A DNA stretch of 64,000 bases from Aquiluna sp. (GTDB lineage: Bacteria; Actinomycetota; Actinomycetes; Actinomycetales; Microbacteriaceae): contig JAGYIJ010000002.1 of NCBI GenBank assembly GCA_018402685.1, positions 1-64,000 of the forward strand, read 5' to 3'. Shown in pieces: positions 46,425 to 56,151 of this stretch (positions are counted from its first letter, which is position 1; each line of letters begins with the position of its first letter). The notes beneath the pieces were generated by a model. That model saw only the letters and a program-made list of their open reading frames with translations, was not told the origin of the DNA and did not search any database. The position numbers and the translations under genes are program-made.

Positions 46425-47855
46425 CCCTTCCAGTTAGCTGGCATGGTCAGTGGCAGGGTCTTAGTGCAGTTGTTCTAGGCCTGGGTAAATCAGGTTTCTC
46501 AGTCGTTGACACCCTGGTCGAACTCGGGCGTCAGCACCACCGCAATCGCCCAAGAGGCAGAGCCTGAGATCAAAGACCTTGCAGAGCTAATCGGTGCCAA
46601 GGTCATCCTTGGCGAGGAATCAACGCTGCTAAAAGCACTTGAACCACTTCCTGACTTCGCGGTTGTGTCACCGGGGTTTAGCCCGAACCACCCGCTAGTG
46701 CAGGAGCTGCTAGCGCGCAAGATTCCGATCTACAGCGACATCGATTTAGCCTGGCGCTTGCGCGACAAGACCGACAGGGTGGCTCGTTGGCTCACCGTGA
46801 CTGGCACTAACGGCAAAACCACCACCTGCGAGCTCGTGGCTCACATGCTGAGAACGGGTGGCCAGAGGGCCGTGGCCTGCGGCAATATCGGCAACCCCAT
46901 TTTGGACATGATCCGAGATCCGGAGGGGTTTGATTTCCTGGTGGTGGAACTCTCTTCGTTCCAGCTTCACTACAGCCACGACTTTGAGGCGGAGGTGAGT
47001 GCGTTTTTGAACTTTGCCGAAGATCACCTCGATTGGCACGGTTCGCTAGATGACTACTTTGTTGCCAAATCCAAAATCTTCAATCAAACCAGCGGTGCGA
47101 TCGTGTTCAACGAGGAAGATGCCAAAACCTTTGACGCGGCCAAGGCCGCGGTGGTGCAGGAGGGCGCGCGAGGGGTGAGCTTCACCCTGGGCGTGCCCGG
47201 AAAGTCGATGGTGGGCTATGTCGAGGAATTTTTGGTTGACCGGGCCTTTTTGGCCGAGCGGGCAGATGCTGCTTTGGAAATCGCAGATCTTGATGACCTA
47301 GGGCAAATCGGAGAGATAACCATCCAACTGCGCCAAAACGTTGCAGCAGCAACCGCTTTGGCCAGAGCGGTTGATGTCCCTCCGGTAGTTATCAAGCAAG
47401 CAATCGCAAGCTTCCGACTTGCTCCGCATCGCCAGCAGCTGGTTGCGATCAGGGACGAGGTCAGGTTCGTTGACGACTCGAAGGCCACCAACGCTCATGC
47501 TGCAGCCGGCGCGCTGGCAAGCTTTGAGAGCGTGATCTGGATTGTCGGGGGACTACTCAAAGACGTCGACATCACACCGCTTGTCAAAAAGCACGCCTCA
47601 AGGCTCAAGGCCGCGGTTTTGATAGGTGCTGACACGTCTGAATTAGAGCGGCTTTTCTCCGAGGAACTGCCCCAATTGCCACTTAGAGTCATGACAGGTA
47701 AGCCAATGTCTCAGGTGGTGGTTGTGGCGGCGGAAATTGCAGCAGCGGGCGACACAGTTTTGCTGGCCCCGGCGGCGGCTTCGATGGATCAGTATCGCGA
47801 CTATGCAGACCGCGGAGAGCAGTTTCAAATGGCGGTACAGGGGCTTATGTCATGA
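46421..47855 (+). CDS. murD: UDP-MurNAc-L-Ala:D-Glu ligase MurD, one frame break
   Basis: Adds D-glutamate to UDP-MurNAc-L-Ala. ATG 46421 overlaps the mraY stop. The N-terminal Rossmann part reads [20 protein letters not shown], then derails. One surplus G in GGG at 46526-46528 explains it: the corrected frame gives [20 protein letters not shown] and joins the large track ORF. The ATP loop [25 protein letters not shown] and [11 protein letters not shown] are intact. About 477 aa in total. Loss of function is unlikely because this is an essential single-copy gene in the dcw operon. Confidence 0.92.
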
Positions 47856-49000
47856 CCGATCTGAAAAGCGCACTCAAGCCCAAGTTTCGAGCCCAATCTA
47901 GGCAGTTCTTTTTGCTCTTGGCGCTAACCATTTTGACGATGTCGCTGGGGCTTGCGATGGTGGCATCTTCGAGTGCGGTGGATAGCTTCAAACAAAGCGG
48001 TGATGCCGGAGCACTGTTCTACCGGCAGCTGCTTTATGCGGGAATTGGTCTTGTTGGTCTGATAATTGCCTCGAATCTGCCGATGGTCTTTTATCGCAGG
48101 TTCGCAGCGGTGCTGATTCTTTCGACTCTCGGTTTGCAGGTGGCCACGGTCTTGTTTGGTGCCGATATCAATGGAAACCGAAACTGGTTGAGCCTTGGAC
48201 CAATCAGCATTCAACCATCCGAGTTTTTGAAGCTGGCAATGGTCATTGCCTTTGCCTATTGGCTATCTCAGCTCAGTGATGACCCAATTCGAAATCGGCA
48301 GATCTGGTTCCGAGTTTTGGCCTACTCGGCGGTGGGCTTGGTCCTGGTCGCCGTCTTGGGTCGCGACCTTGGAACCGGCGTTGTGATGGCGGTAATGCTT
48401 GGCTTTTTGTTCCTGTTTGCCGGCATGCCTTGGTCTTGGTGGTTGAGTATTGCTCTCGGTGGAGCGCTATTGGCGTTCGCACTGATTCAAGCCTCGCCCT
48501 CGAGGCGGATTCGATTTGATGCCTGGTTGAATCCCGACAGTGCCGATCCGCTCGGTGTGCGCTGGCAGTTCGAGCACGGCACCTGGGCGCTAGCATCGGG
48601 TGGAATCTTTGGAACCGGCCTGGGACGCTCAAAGCTCAAGTGGTCCTGGATTCCCGAGGTCGAAAACGACTTTATCTTTGCCATCATTGGTGAAGAGCTC
48701 GGGTTGGTTGGCGCAATGTTTGTCATTTTGCTGTTCTTCTCAATCGGTTTGACCATGTTCCACATCGCCAAAAACCAGACCAACCCCTTCAATCGCTACT
48801 TGGTAATTGGTGTGATGCTCTGGATTGTGATGCAGGCGTTTATCAACATCTCTGTGGTGTTAGGGCTGTTGCCGGTTCTAGGTGTTCCGCTGCCGTTGAT
48901 ATCGGCGGGAGGATCATCACTGATTGCGACCCTGGGGGCAATTGGTTTGGTGTTGGCGGTCGAACGGGACCGCGTTTTGCACCTTGGTCGACGCTCGTGA
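47852..49000 (+). CDS. ftsW: Lipid II polymerase FtsW
   Basis: A SEDS-family septal peptidoglycan glycosyltransferase. It has about ten hydrophobic helices, with the SEDS motifs NGNRNWLSLGPISIQPSE, VVLGLLPVLGVPLPLISAGG and FAIIGEELGLVGA. The length is 382 aa. Both ends overlap neighbours by 4 bases. Its partner PBP is FtsI, encoded upstream. Confidence 0.95.
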   Translation: MTDLKSALKPKFRAQSRQFFLLLALTILTMSLGLAMVASSSAVDSFKQSGDAGALFYRQLLYAGIGLVGLIIASNLPMVFYRRFAAVLILSTLGLQVATVLFGADINGNRNWLSLGPISIQPSEFLKLAMVIAFAYWLSQLSDDPIRNRQIWFRVLAYSAVGLVLVAVLGRDLGTGVVMAVMLGFLFLFAGMPWSWWLSIALGGALLAFALIQASPSRRIRFDAWLNPDSADPLGVRWQFEHGTWALASGGIFGTGLGRSKLKWSWIPEVENDFIFAIIGEELGLVGAMFVILLFFSIGLTMFHIAKNQTNPFNRYLVIGVMLWIVMQAFINISVVLGLLPVLGVPLPLISAGGSSLIATLGAIGLVLAVERDRVLHLGRRS

Positions 49001-50070
49001 GGTTTCTGCTAGCCGGTGGCGGCACTGGTGGTCACGTGAACCCCATGCTTGCGCTCGCTCAGCTGCTAAGGGCCGAGGGTCATGAGGTTTATTGCCTTGG
49101 CACCAATCAGGGCCTAGAAGCCAGGCTGGTGCCAGAGCGAGGCTTTGAGCTCAAGGTCATCTCCAGGTTGCCGCTTCCTAGAAAGCTGTCTTTTGCAGCC
49201 CTTTTGTTTCCCTTCCGGCTCCTCGGTCAGATCTTCAAAACCGTTGGCTATCTGCGGGCTCTGAAGATTGATTTCGTGGTCGGTTTTGGAGGCTATGTCT
49301 CACCTCCCGCCTACGTTGCTGCGTTTTTGACTCGCAAGCCCTTCGTGGTTCACGAGGCCAATGCCATTGCCGGCTATGCCAATCGACTCGGAGCCAAATT
49401 GGGCGGCAAGGTTGCAATTGCATTTCCAAATGCAAGCCTCAAGGGCACTTTGACCGGCATGCCGCTGCGGCAGGAGATTGTGGAGTCGGTTGCCGGCTAT
49501 GACAAGGGTCAGGCCAGGGTTGAGCTGGGCTTAGATCCGGTGCTTCCAACCCTGTTAGTGACTGGTGGATCGCTTGGTGCTAAGCGGATCAACGACACCA
49601 TCATTGGATCCTTAGAACAGCTGGGGGCTGCAGGTATTCAGGTGCTGCACATTGTTGGCGAGCGAGCCAATCTTCCCGAGGTCAGAGAGCCGGGGTATGT
49701 CCGAATGAACTACTGCACGCGCATGGATGCCGCGATAGCGGCTGCGAACCTGGCGGTTTCTCGGGCTGGTGCCTCGACGGTGAGCGAGTTCAGTGCCGCT
49801 GGGTTGCCAGCGGTTTATGTTCCCTACCCGGTCGGTAATGGTGAGCAGCGCCTAAACGCGGTGAGCGTCGTTGAGGCTGGTGGGGCCAAGTTGGTCTTAG
49901 ATCAGGACTTCACCCCCGACTTTGTCGCCGAAAAAGTGATTCCGATTCTTTCTCACGCTGCAACCTTGAACCAGATGGCGGCGGCGAGCAAGTCGGTGGG
50001 AATCCCCGACGCAACTCAGTTGCTGAGGGATTTGGTGCTAAAGACAATGGATACTAGAGCCCGTGATTAA
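48997..50070 (+). CDS. murG: Lipid II synthase MurG
   Basis: Transfers GlcNAc to lipid I at the inner face of the membrane. The N-terminal loop is LLAGGGTGGHVNPMLAL, followed by VVGFGGYVSPPAY, VHEANAIAGYANR, VTGGSLGAKRIND and SRAGASTVSEFSAAG. The length of 357 aa is normal. The GTG start overlaps ftsW; the stop overlaps murC by 8 bases. Confidence 0.96.
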   Translation: MRFLLAGGGTGGHVNPMLALAQLLRAEGHEVYCLGTNQGLEARLVPERGFELKVISRLPLPRKLSFAALLFPFRLLGQIFKTVGYLRALKIDFVVGFGGYVSPPAYVAAFLTRKPFVVHEANAIAGYANRLGAKLGGKVAIAFPNASLKGTLTGMPLRQEIVESVAGYDKGQARVELGLDPVLPTLLVTGGSLGAKRINDTIIGSLEQLGAAGIQVLHIVGERANLPEVREPGYVRMNYCTRMDAAIAAANLAVSRAGASTVSEFSAAGLPAVYVPYPVGNGEQRLNAVSVVEAGGAKLVLDQDFTPDFVAEKVIPILSHAATLNQMAAASKSVGIPDATQLLRDLVLKTMDTRARD

Positions 50071-51455
50071 GCCCGACTACAGCCAAAAAGTTCCAGAGCG
50101 TCTCGGAACCGTGCACTTTATTGGAATCGGCGGTGCCGGCATGAGCGGCATTGCGCGGCTAGTGATCGGTGCCGGGCACCAGGTCACCGGTTCGGATGTT
50201 AGAGACAGCCCCAATATCGCGCAGCTCAGGGAACTTGGAGCCAAGATCCACATTGGTCACGATGCGGACAAGCTTGGAAACCCCGACACCGTAGTTGTCA
50301 CCTCGGCGCTTTGGACACACAATCCCGAGCTGGTTGAGGCAATCAGCCGCGGTTTGCCAATTCTGCATCGCTCTGCGTTGTTAGCTCACCTGGCATCAAA
50401 GGCCAAACTGATCTCTGTTGCCGGAGCTCACGGCAAAACCACCTCGACCGGAATGGTAATCACCGCGCTTCACGAACTTGGGGCAGATCCAAGCTTTGTG
50501 AACGGGGGAGTGATCTCCGCGTATGGTGCATCAAGCGGTTTTGGTGCCGGTGAGCACTTTGTCATCGAGGCGGATGAGTCCGACAGTTCCTTTTTGCACT
50601 ACAAAACCGCTGTTGCACTGATTACGAACGTGGATCCCGATCACCTGGACCACTTTGGCTCTCTGGAGGCCTTCCAGGCCGAGTTTGCCAAGTTTGCCAA
50701 TGCCGCCAGTGAACTGGTGGTTATTTCTAGCGATGACCCCGGAGCGGTTGCGGTCAGAGAACTACTTACTCACCCCAGGGTCATGACCTTTGGGCAGAGT
50801 GCTGAGGCGGATCTGAGGGTGGTAAATCTAGATAGCTCAGGCCCAAAGGTGCGATTTGGCCTTAGCTACCAGGGCACCGAGGTCTTCCTAGAGCTCACGA
50901 TTGCCGGCGAGCACAATGCGCTCAATGCCGCCGGTGCTGTTTGCACGCTGGTCGGCCTTGGGTTTGACTTCGAGGCTTCCTGCCGCGGGGTAGAGCTCTT
51001 TGCCGGCACTGAGCGCAGGTTCCAGTTGCACGGGGAAGTCCGCGGGGTTTGTGTTTATGACGACTTTGCCCATCACCCAACCGAGGTTGCCGCAGCCCTC
51101 AGGGGAGCCAGGGCAACGGTTGGGTCAGGGAAGCTAATTACGGTGTTCCAGCCTCACCTTTATAGCCGCACCCGGATATTTGCCAAGGAGTTCGCCGAGG
51201 CTCTTGCTCTTAGCGATCAGGTGGTGATTACCGATGTCTATGCCGCCAGGGAGGACCCTGAGCCAGGCGTGACCGGCGAGACAATCAGCTCTCGGTTCAA
51301 AGATGAGAAAAAGGTTCACTACGTAGCGAGCTGGGACGATGTCCCGGCCAAAGCAGCCCAGCTCGCAGCAAGAGGGTGATTTTGTTATCACGATGGGCTG
51401 TGGCGATATCTTCCGCATGGTTCCGGATTTACTGGGTGCTCTGGAGAAAGAGTGA
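50063..51455 (+). CDS. murC: UDP-MurNAc:L-alanine ligase MurC, one frame break at the C-terminus
   Basis: Adds L-alanine to UDP-MurNAc. [17 protein letters not shown], the ATP loop [27 protein letters not shown] and [16 protein letters not shown] are present. The track ORF stops at QLAARG (51379). One surplus G in GGG at 51374-51376 hides the true end; without it the frame reads [20 protein letters not shown] and ends at 51455, matching the usual MurC C-terminus. The end then overlaps the ftsQ GTG by 4 bases, like its neighbours. About 464 aa. Confidence 0.93.
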
Positions 51456-52225
51456 AAAAGCCCGAACGCGAGATTCTGGGCCAGGAAAAAAAGCGACTCA
51501 AGCGCTCTGAGAAAAAGCCCCCCAAAACCAGCATTGGACCATTTGCCATCTGGGGGAGATTCCTATTGATCTTTGGCCCAATCACGCTCAGTGCGGTTAT
51601 TTTGGCCAGTTTTTTCACACCGATGTTTGCAATCCAGCAAATTGACGTCACTGGCACCGAGCGGCTTGATAAAGCGGCACTGGAGCGCTCGCTTGCGGTT
51701 TTCGAAGAGCGGCCCCTAACCACCATCTCAGAGGCGGAGCTGGCCGAGATACTGGGGCAGTTCCCACTGATAGAGACTTTCACCTTTCAGGCCGAACCTC
51801 CCAGCACACTGAAGATTAAGGTCCGCGAGCGCCAACCGGTTGTGGTCTTAGTCAAAGGTGGCAAGAACTATCTTTATGACCCGGCAGGAGTGCAGATAGC
51901 GGAGGCTGAGGACACCAAGACCTATCCCTTTTTGGTGCTAATTGGTGAACCGCTGGACAACCCAAGGTTCGCTGCCGCAATGGAGCTACTGCTCTCGCTT
52001 CCGAAACCGACCTATGAGCAAATCTTTTCGATCGAGGTGACACCGCAGCTGACCGCTCGTTTGGTCCTCAGGGGCAGCAATAACGTTGTGCTCTGGGGTG
52101 ATGCGACTGAGTCAATCTTGAAAGCAGAGGTCCTAAAGTCGCTGCTTTCAACCGGTATCGAAGACGGGGTGTTGATTGATGTCTCTTCGCCCAATGCCCC
52201 GGTGGTTACTTACCCAGATTTTTAG
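51452..52225 (+). CDS. ftsQ: Cell division protein FtsQ
   Basis: A bitopic divisome protein linking FtsL and partners to septal synthesis. A basic cytoplasmic tail ([14 protein letters not shown]) leads to one transmembrane helix ([19 protein letters not shown]) and a POTRA domain ([19 protein letters not shown]), then the FtsQ beta domain ([14 protein letters not shown]). The length is 257 aa with a GTG start. It is the last gene before the 138-base ftsZ leader. Confidence 0.92.
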   Translation: MKKPEREILGQEKKRLKRSEKKPPKTSIGPFAIWGRFLLIFGPITLSAVILASFFTPMFAIQQIDVTGTERLDKAALERSLAVFEERPLTTISEAELAEILGQFPLIETFTFQAEPPSTLKIKVRERQPVVVLVKGGKNYLYDPAGVQIAEAEDTKTYPFLVLIGEPLDNPRFAAAMELLLSLPKPTYEQIFSIEVTPQLTARLVLRGSNNVVLWGDATESILKAEVLKSLLSTGIEDGVLIDVSSPNAPVVTYPDF

Positions 52226-52318
52226 TTAACCTCTTGTTTACGACACGCCCATGTGGCTCAGGGTTTGCGCGTTGTTTGGGGCCTACCTTCTTGGCGCAAT
52301 TTGAATATCCTGAAAAAT

Positions 52319-52337
52319 GCTAAGCCTCAGCCTTAGC
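52319..52337 (+). promoter_or_regulatory. Inverted repeat in the ftsZ leader
   Basis: GCTAAG and CTTAGC form a 6-bp inverted repeat with a 7-base loop, 26 bases before the ftsZ GTG. The ftsQ-ftsZ gap (52226-52363) is the longest spacer in the dcw run and presumably carries an ftsZ promoter, perhaps a MerR/FtsR site, but I could not fix a -35/-10 pair. Confidence 0.35.
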
Positions 52338-52363
52338 TTTAGGGTTTCACGAGGAGGCAACAG

Positions 52364-53551
52364 GTGTCACAGCCCAACTATCAGGCAGTTATTAAAGTCG
52401 TCGGAGTCGGCGGTGGAGGAGTCAACGCTCTCAACCGAATGATCGCCTCTGGATTGCGCGGAGTCGAGTTTGTTGCCGTGAACACCGATGCTCAGGCACT
52501 TCTGATGTCTGATGCCGACGTGAAGCTCGACATCGGCCGTGACATTACTCGTGGTTTGGGTGCGGGAGCCGACCCAGAGGTCGGCAGACGCGCCGCCCAG
52601 GAGCACGAGGCCGAGATTGAGTCCGCGCTCAAGGGCGCCGACATGGTTTTTGTGACCGCGGGCGAGGGTGGTGGCACCGGAACCGGTGGCGCACCGATCG
52701 TGGCTCAGATTGCCAAGCGCCTGGGCGCGCTGACTGTTGGTGTTGTGACCAGGCCATTCAACTTTGAGGGCAAGCGTCGCGCCGTGCAGGCCGATGAGGG
52801 CATCAGGGCGCTTCGCGAAGAGGTCGACACCCTGATTGTGGTCCCGAATCAGCGCTTGCTCGAGATGAGCAACAAGAAGATTTCCGCGCTCGAGGCGTTT
52901 ATGACCGCTGACGACGTTTTGCGGGCTGGCGTCCAGGGCATCAGCGATCTGATCGTGGTCCCAGGCCTGATCAACCTGGACTTCAACGATGTGAAGTCTG
53001 TGATGCAGGGCGCAGGAAGCGCGCTCATGGGTATCGGAACCGCCAAGGGCGAAGACCGCGCCATCCGCGCCGCTGAAATTGCAGTCTCGTCACCACTTCT
53101 TGAGGCCACCATTGAGGGCGCTCACGGAGTGCTTCTTCTGGTTCAGGGCGCCTCGGACCTAGGTCTTCACGAGATCGACGATGCTGCTCGACTGGTTCAA
53201 GAGGCAGTTCACCCAGAGGCCAACATAATCTTCGGAGCAACCATCGAGGACACCCTTGGCGACGAGGTTCGAATCACCGTGATTGCTGCCGGTTTTGATG
53301 GTGGTGAGCCAAAGCATCGTAAGTTCGAATCAGCTGCGGTTGCAACCGCTGCGCTGGCCTCGGCAGAGGCAACCGCCCTAGATGCGGCTGAGGTTGAGGC
53401 CGAGGCAGTTGAGCTGACTGGTGAGTTGGAATCAGAGCCTGAGGTTTTGGAGGCTCCAGCTCTCGAGTTCGCTCAGTCGAAGCCAGCCGAGGGCACTGAA
53501 ACCCCCGGCAGCTTTGGTGACGATCTAGATCTGCCTGAATTCTTCCGCTAA
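52364..53551 (+). CDS. ftsZ: Cell division GTPase FtsZ
   Basis: The tubulin homologue that forms the Z ring. [17 protein letters not shown] starts the GTPase domain; the tubulin signature is [27 protein letters not shown] is the T7 region. An Ala/Glu-rich linker of about 70 residues leads to the terminal [10 protein letters not shown], the conserved peptide that binds SepF and other partners. The length is 395 aa. The GTG start is preceded by GAGGAGG. The stop overlaps the next ATG. Confidence 0.97.
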   Translation: MSQPNYQAVIKVVGVGGGGVNALNRMIASGLRGVEFVAVNTDAQALLMSDADVKLDIGRDITRGLGAGADPEVGRRAAQEHEAEIESALKGADMVFVTAGEGGGTGTGGAPIVAQIAKRLGALTVGVVTRPFNFEGKRRAVQADEGIRALREEVDTLIVVPNQRLLEMSNKKISALEAFMTADDVLRAGVQGISDLIVVPGLINLDFNDVKSVMQGAGSALMGIGTAKGEDRAIRAAEIAVSSPLLEATIEGAHGVLLLVQGASDLGLHEIDDAARLVQEAVHPEANIIFGATIEDTLGDEVRITVIAAGFDGGEPKHRKFESAAVATAALASAEATALDAAEVEAEAVELTGELESEPEVLEAPALEFAQSKPAEGTETPGSFGDDLDLPEFFR

Positions 53552-54240
53552 TGAGTCTTGCCGAGCGATATCACTCGGTTCTAGAACGCATCGGTCAAGC
53601 GGCTCAAAAATCCGGGAGAACCTCAGCTGATGTTGAGCTGGTGGTAATCACCAAAATGCACCCGGCCTCGGTGCCCTTTGAGCTGTATCAGCTGGGCCAT
53701 CGGGTCTTTGGCGAGAACAAAGACCAGGAGGCCAGGCCAAAAGCCGAGGAGTTAGCCGAGCTTGGTGGTAAATCTGCCAGCTGGCACTTTGTCGGGCAGC
53801 TGCAATCCAACAAGGTCAAAAGTGTGCTGAGCTACGCCGATTGCATTCACTCGATCGATAGGCCATCGCTTGTCAAAGAGCTGAGAAAACAGCTCGAGAA
53901 CAATGATTTATCCACAACTGGGTTCATCGAGTTGAACCTCACCGAAGATCCGGGCCGGGGCGGGGTATTGCCTCAAGACCTTGCCGCCCTGACCGAGCAG
54001 CTAATCGAAATAGAGCGCATAGAGATCTTGGGCGTGATGGCGGTCGCCGGGCTTGGGGTGGATCCGAGAGTTGATTTCGAGCGTGCAATTAGAGCCAGCG
54101 AAGAGCTTAGGCGGATCGTGCCGACCGCCACCAGTCTCTCTTTGGGCATGAGTGAGGATTTTGAATTAGCTATCGAAATGGGTGCGACACACGTCCGGAT
54201 TGGCAGCGCAATCACAGGCCCCAGGCCAAATACGGCATAG
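53551..54240 (+). CDS. PLP homeostasis protein (YggS/PLPBP family)
   Basis: A fold-type III pyridoxal-phosphate-binding protein of 229 aa that buffers PLP. The PLP lysine lies in LVVITKMHPAS; other motifs are FGENKDQEARPK, WHFVGQLQSNKVK, and the phosphate-binding SLGMSEDFELAIEMGATHVRIG segment. It sits between ftsZ and sepF as in most Actinobacteria; the pgeF (YfiH) gene often found just before it is absent here. Confidence 0.93.
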   Translation: MSLAERYHSVLERIGQAAQKSGRTSADVELVVITKMHPASVPFELYQLGHRVFGENKDQEARPKAEELAELGGKSASWHFVGQLQSNKVKSVLSYADCIHSIDRPSLVKELRKQLENNDLSTTGFIELNLTEDPGRGGVLPQDLAALTEQLIEIERIEILGVMAVAGLGVDPRVDFERAIRASEELRRIVPTATSLSLGMSEDFELAIEMGATHVRIGSAITGPRPNTA

Positions 54241-54263
54241 TCTGTAGGGCAAAAGGAGTAGCA

Positions 54264-54650
54264 ATGGGTTTAGCGAATTCGGTCATGTCATTTTTTGGTT
54301 TTGGGTCATCTGAAACCGAGAGTCGCGAGACGCCAAAGCCGCGTGCCGCAGCGCCGCGCCCCAGACGCTCTTCCGATATGTCGGAGATTGTCACCCTGGA
54401 CCCGCAGTCTTACGCTGACGCCAAGGAGGTTGCAGCCAACTACCGCTCGGGAGTGCCCGTTATTGTGAACATTGGATCCATGAGCGAGGGCGATGCCAAG
54501 CGCATGCTGGATTTCATGATTGGCCTAAAAGAGGGCCTTGAGGGTCACCTCAGGCGCGTCACACCCAAGGTTTTCCTGCTTAGCCCAACCAATGTGGCTG
54601 TTACCGATGCAGACCAAGACTCGGACGAACCTGAAGACTTGATGGCTTAG
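54264..54650 (+). CDS. sepF: Cell division protein SepF
   Basis: Membrane anchor and bundling factor for FtsZ in Actinobacteria. A short N-terminal amphipathic stretch (GLANSVMSFFGFG) for membrane binding is followed by a Pro/Arg linker and the SepF core (IVTLDPQSYADAKEVAANYR, then GDAKRMLDFMIGLKEGLEG and VFLLSPTNV). The length is 128 aa. SD AAAGGAG lies before ATG 54264. Confidence 0.95.
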   Translation: MGLANSVMSFFGFGSSETESRETPKPRAAAPRPRRSSDMSEIVTLDPQSYADAKEVAANYRSGVPVIVNIGSMSEGDAKRMLDFMIGLKEGLEGHLRRVTPKVFLLSPTNVAVTDADQDSDEPEDLMA

Positions 54651-54653
54651 GGC

Positions 54654-54938
54654 ATGAGCTTAGTTGGCCAAATTCTGGTATTTGCTCTCCAGATTTTTTT
54701 CTACCTAATGATTGCCCGATTCATCTCTGAGTTGGTGATGAGTTTCAATCGAACCTGGCGTCCCAGCGGCTTGCTGCTTCCGATTTTGGACATCACTTAC
54801 TCAATAACCGACCCCCCGCTGAAATTTGTTCGAAGGTTCGTTCCACCCATTCAATTAGGGGGAATCTCTTTAGATTTGGCGTGGACGATTGTTTTATTTG
54901 GTGTTTTGATTTTGCAGGGCTTTGCCAGAGCCCTCTAA
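54654..54938 (+). CDS. YggT-family membrane protein
   Basis: A 94-aa protein with two hydrophobic helices flanking the YggT motif (ITDPPLKFVRRFVPP, then GGISLDLAWTIVLFGVLIL). The position between sepF and divIVA is the standard actinobacterial one. The precise role is unknown; it is probably linked to division or osmotic tolerance. The spacing of 3 bases after sepF indicates one operon. Confidence 0.9.
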   Translation: MSLVGQILVFALQIFFYLMIARFISELVMSFNRTWRPSGLLLPILDITYSITDPPLKFVRRFVPPIQLGGISLDLAWTIVLFGVLILQGFARAL

Positions 54939-54951
54939 GAGTGAATAACAT
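54922..54951 (+). promoter_or_regulatory. Candidate divIVA promoter
   Basis: TTGCCA and TAACAT are separated by 18 bases, ending 38 bases before the divIVA ATG. The pair resembles the housekeeping sigma consensus and would give divIVA its own promoter. Seen by eye only. Confidence 0.4.
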
Positions 54952-54989
54952 AGTGCTCAGCACTTAGCCAAAAATCAGAGAGGTGCACG

Positions 54990-55667
54990 ATGGCGTTGAC
55001 GCCCGAAGAAATCCTGAGCAAGAGATTTCAGACCACTAAGTTCCGCGACGGCTACGACCAGGACGAGGTCGATGACTTCCTCGATGAGGTCGTTTTGGAA
55101 ATGCGCAGGCTGGTAGCCGAGAACGCTGACCTCAGGGCCGCTCAGGGTAGCGGCTCCGGCCAGGTTGAAAAAGTTGAGGTTGCGGAGTATCCGGTAGCGG
55201 CAGAGCCGTTAGCGGGGGCCTCGGTTGAGACCGCAGATGCTTCTAGAAGCATTATCGAATTGGCACAAAAGCTGCACGCTGACCACGTTCGCGACGGACA
55301 GCTGAAGCGAGACAAGTTGGTTCGTGAAGGTCAAGAGCAGGCAGCCCGCGCGGTAAGAGATGCCGAGGCCCAGGCTCGCGAGGTCCTAGGCCAGCTCGAA
55401 ATCAACAAGCGAGCAGTTGAGCAGACGATTGAGGATCTAAAGAACTTCGAGTCCGACTACCGCGGCAGACTGCGCGACTACATCGAGGACCAGCTCGACA
55501 CTTTGATTCGCGAGGATGGCTACCAGGCCGAGGCGGAGTCGCAAAGTGCGGTAACTGGTTCGTTCGTAACAGTTCCAGAGCCCGTTTCTGGGGCAGAGGA
55601 GATTGAGGAAGAGCTCGAGGAAGAGCTCGAGGACGAGACTCTAGCCGAGGGTGAAGAGCGCAAGTAG
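54990..55667 (+). CDS. divIVA: Polar growth protein DivIVA (Wag31)
   Basis: A coiled-coil scaffold that recruits wall synthesis to cell poles. The N-terminal membrane-binding domain reads MALTPEEILSKRFQTTKFRDGYDQDEVDDFLDEV, a clear DivIVA signature (quoted here only in outline: LTPEEI, GYDQDEVDDFLDEV). A second coiled coil (residues about 90-175) carries EARAVRDAEAQAREVL-like heptads. The tail is highly acidic (EELEEELEDE). The length is 225 aa. It overlaps lspA by 17 bases. Confidence 0.94.
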   Translation: MALTPEEILSKRFQTTKFRDGYDQDEVDDFLDEVVLEMRRLVAENADLRAAQGSGSGQVEKVEVAEYPVAAEPLAGASVETADASRSIIELAQKLHADHVRDGQLKRDKLVREGQEQAARAVRDAEAQAREVLGQLEINKRAVEQTIEDLKNFESDYRGRLRDYIEDQLDTLIREDGYQAEAESQSAVTGSFVTVPEPVSGAEEIEEELEEELEDETLAEGEERK

Positions 55668-56151
55668 TCCGGTTCGGCGGAGAATCTTCTTCGCCGTAAC
55701 CGCGCTAATTGTCCTGGCACTTGACCAAACCACGAAGGTTCTCGCAGAGACCTACCTGGCCGCGGGTTCGGTTTCAGTCATCGACGGCCTTCTTAGCTTC
55801 ACTCTTGCCTACAACAAGGGCGCTGCGTTTTCGCTGAGCTTTGGGGCGACCTGGATACTCACGCTTTTCTCGATAGCCGCCGTGATAGCCCTTTTGATTT
55901 ACGGCCCAAAAGCCAAAACTTCCGACTGGTCTTTCATAGCGGGGCTAGTGCTGGGCGGGGCAGCGGGCAACGGCATTGATCGCATCTTCCGACAGCCTGA
56001 GTTCTTCAATGGGCACGTGGTTGATTTCATCCAGATTCCGTTCAACTTCGCAATTTTTAATCTTGCCGACACCTTTTTGGTGATTGGCGTTGCGCTTGCC
56101 ATTTTGCGCACGGCAATGGGGGATGAAATCGGAGGCGGGCGTGCCAAGTAA
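55651..56151 (+). CDS. lspA: Lipoprotein signal peptidase
   Basis: A membrane aspartyl protease that cleaves prolipoprotein signal peptides. Four hydrophobic helices are present. The catalytic Asp residues lie in GGAAGNGIDRIF and FNLADTFLVIG; LDQTTKVLAE and NKGAAFSL are further family motifs. The length is 166 aa. The GTG start is inside the divIVA end; the stop lies 11 bases past the start of the next gene. Confidence 0.94.
   Translation: MKSASSPVRRRIFFAVTALIVLALDQTTKVLAETYLAAGSVSVIDGLLSFTLAYNKGAAFSLSFGATWILTLFSIAAVIALLIYGPKAKTSDWSFIAGLVLGGAAGNGIDRIFRQPEFFNGHVVDFIQIPFNFAIFNLADTFLVIGVALAILRTAMGDEIGGGRAK

Noticed and set aside
1391-51455. Programmed ribosomal frameshifting as the cause of the many frame breaks
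   Set aside because: The sites share no slippery heptamer or downstream structure, shift in both directions, and hit unrelated genes. Error is simpler.
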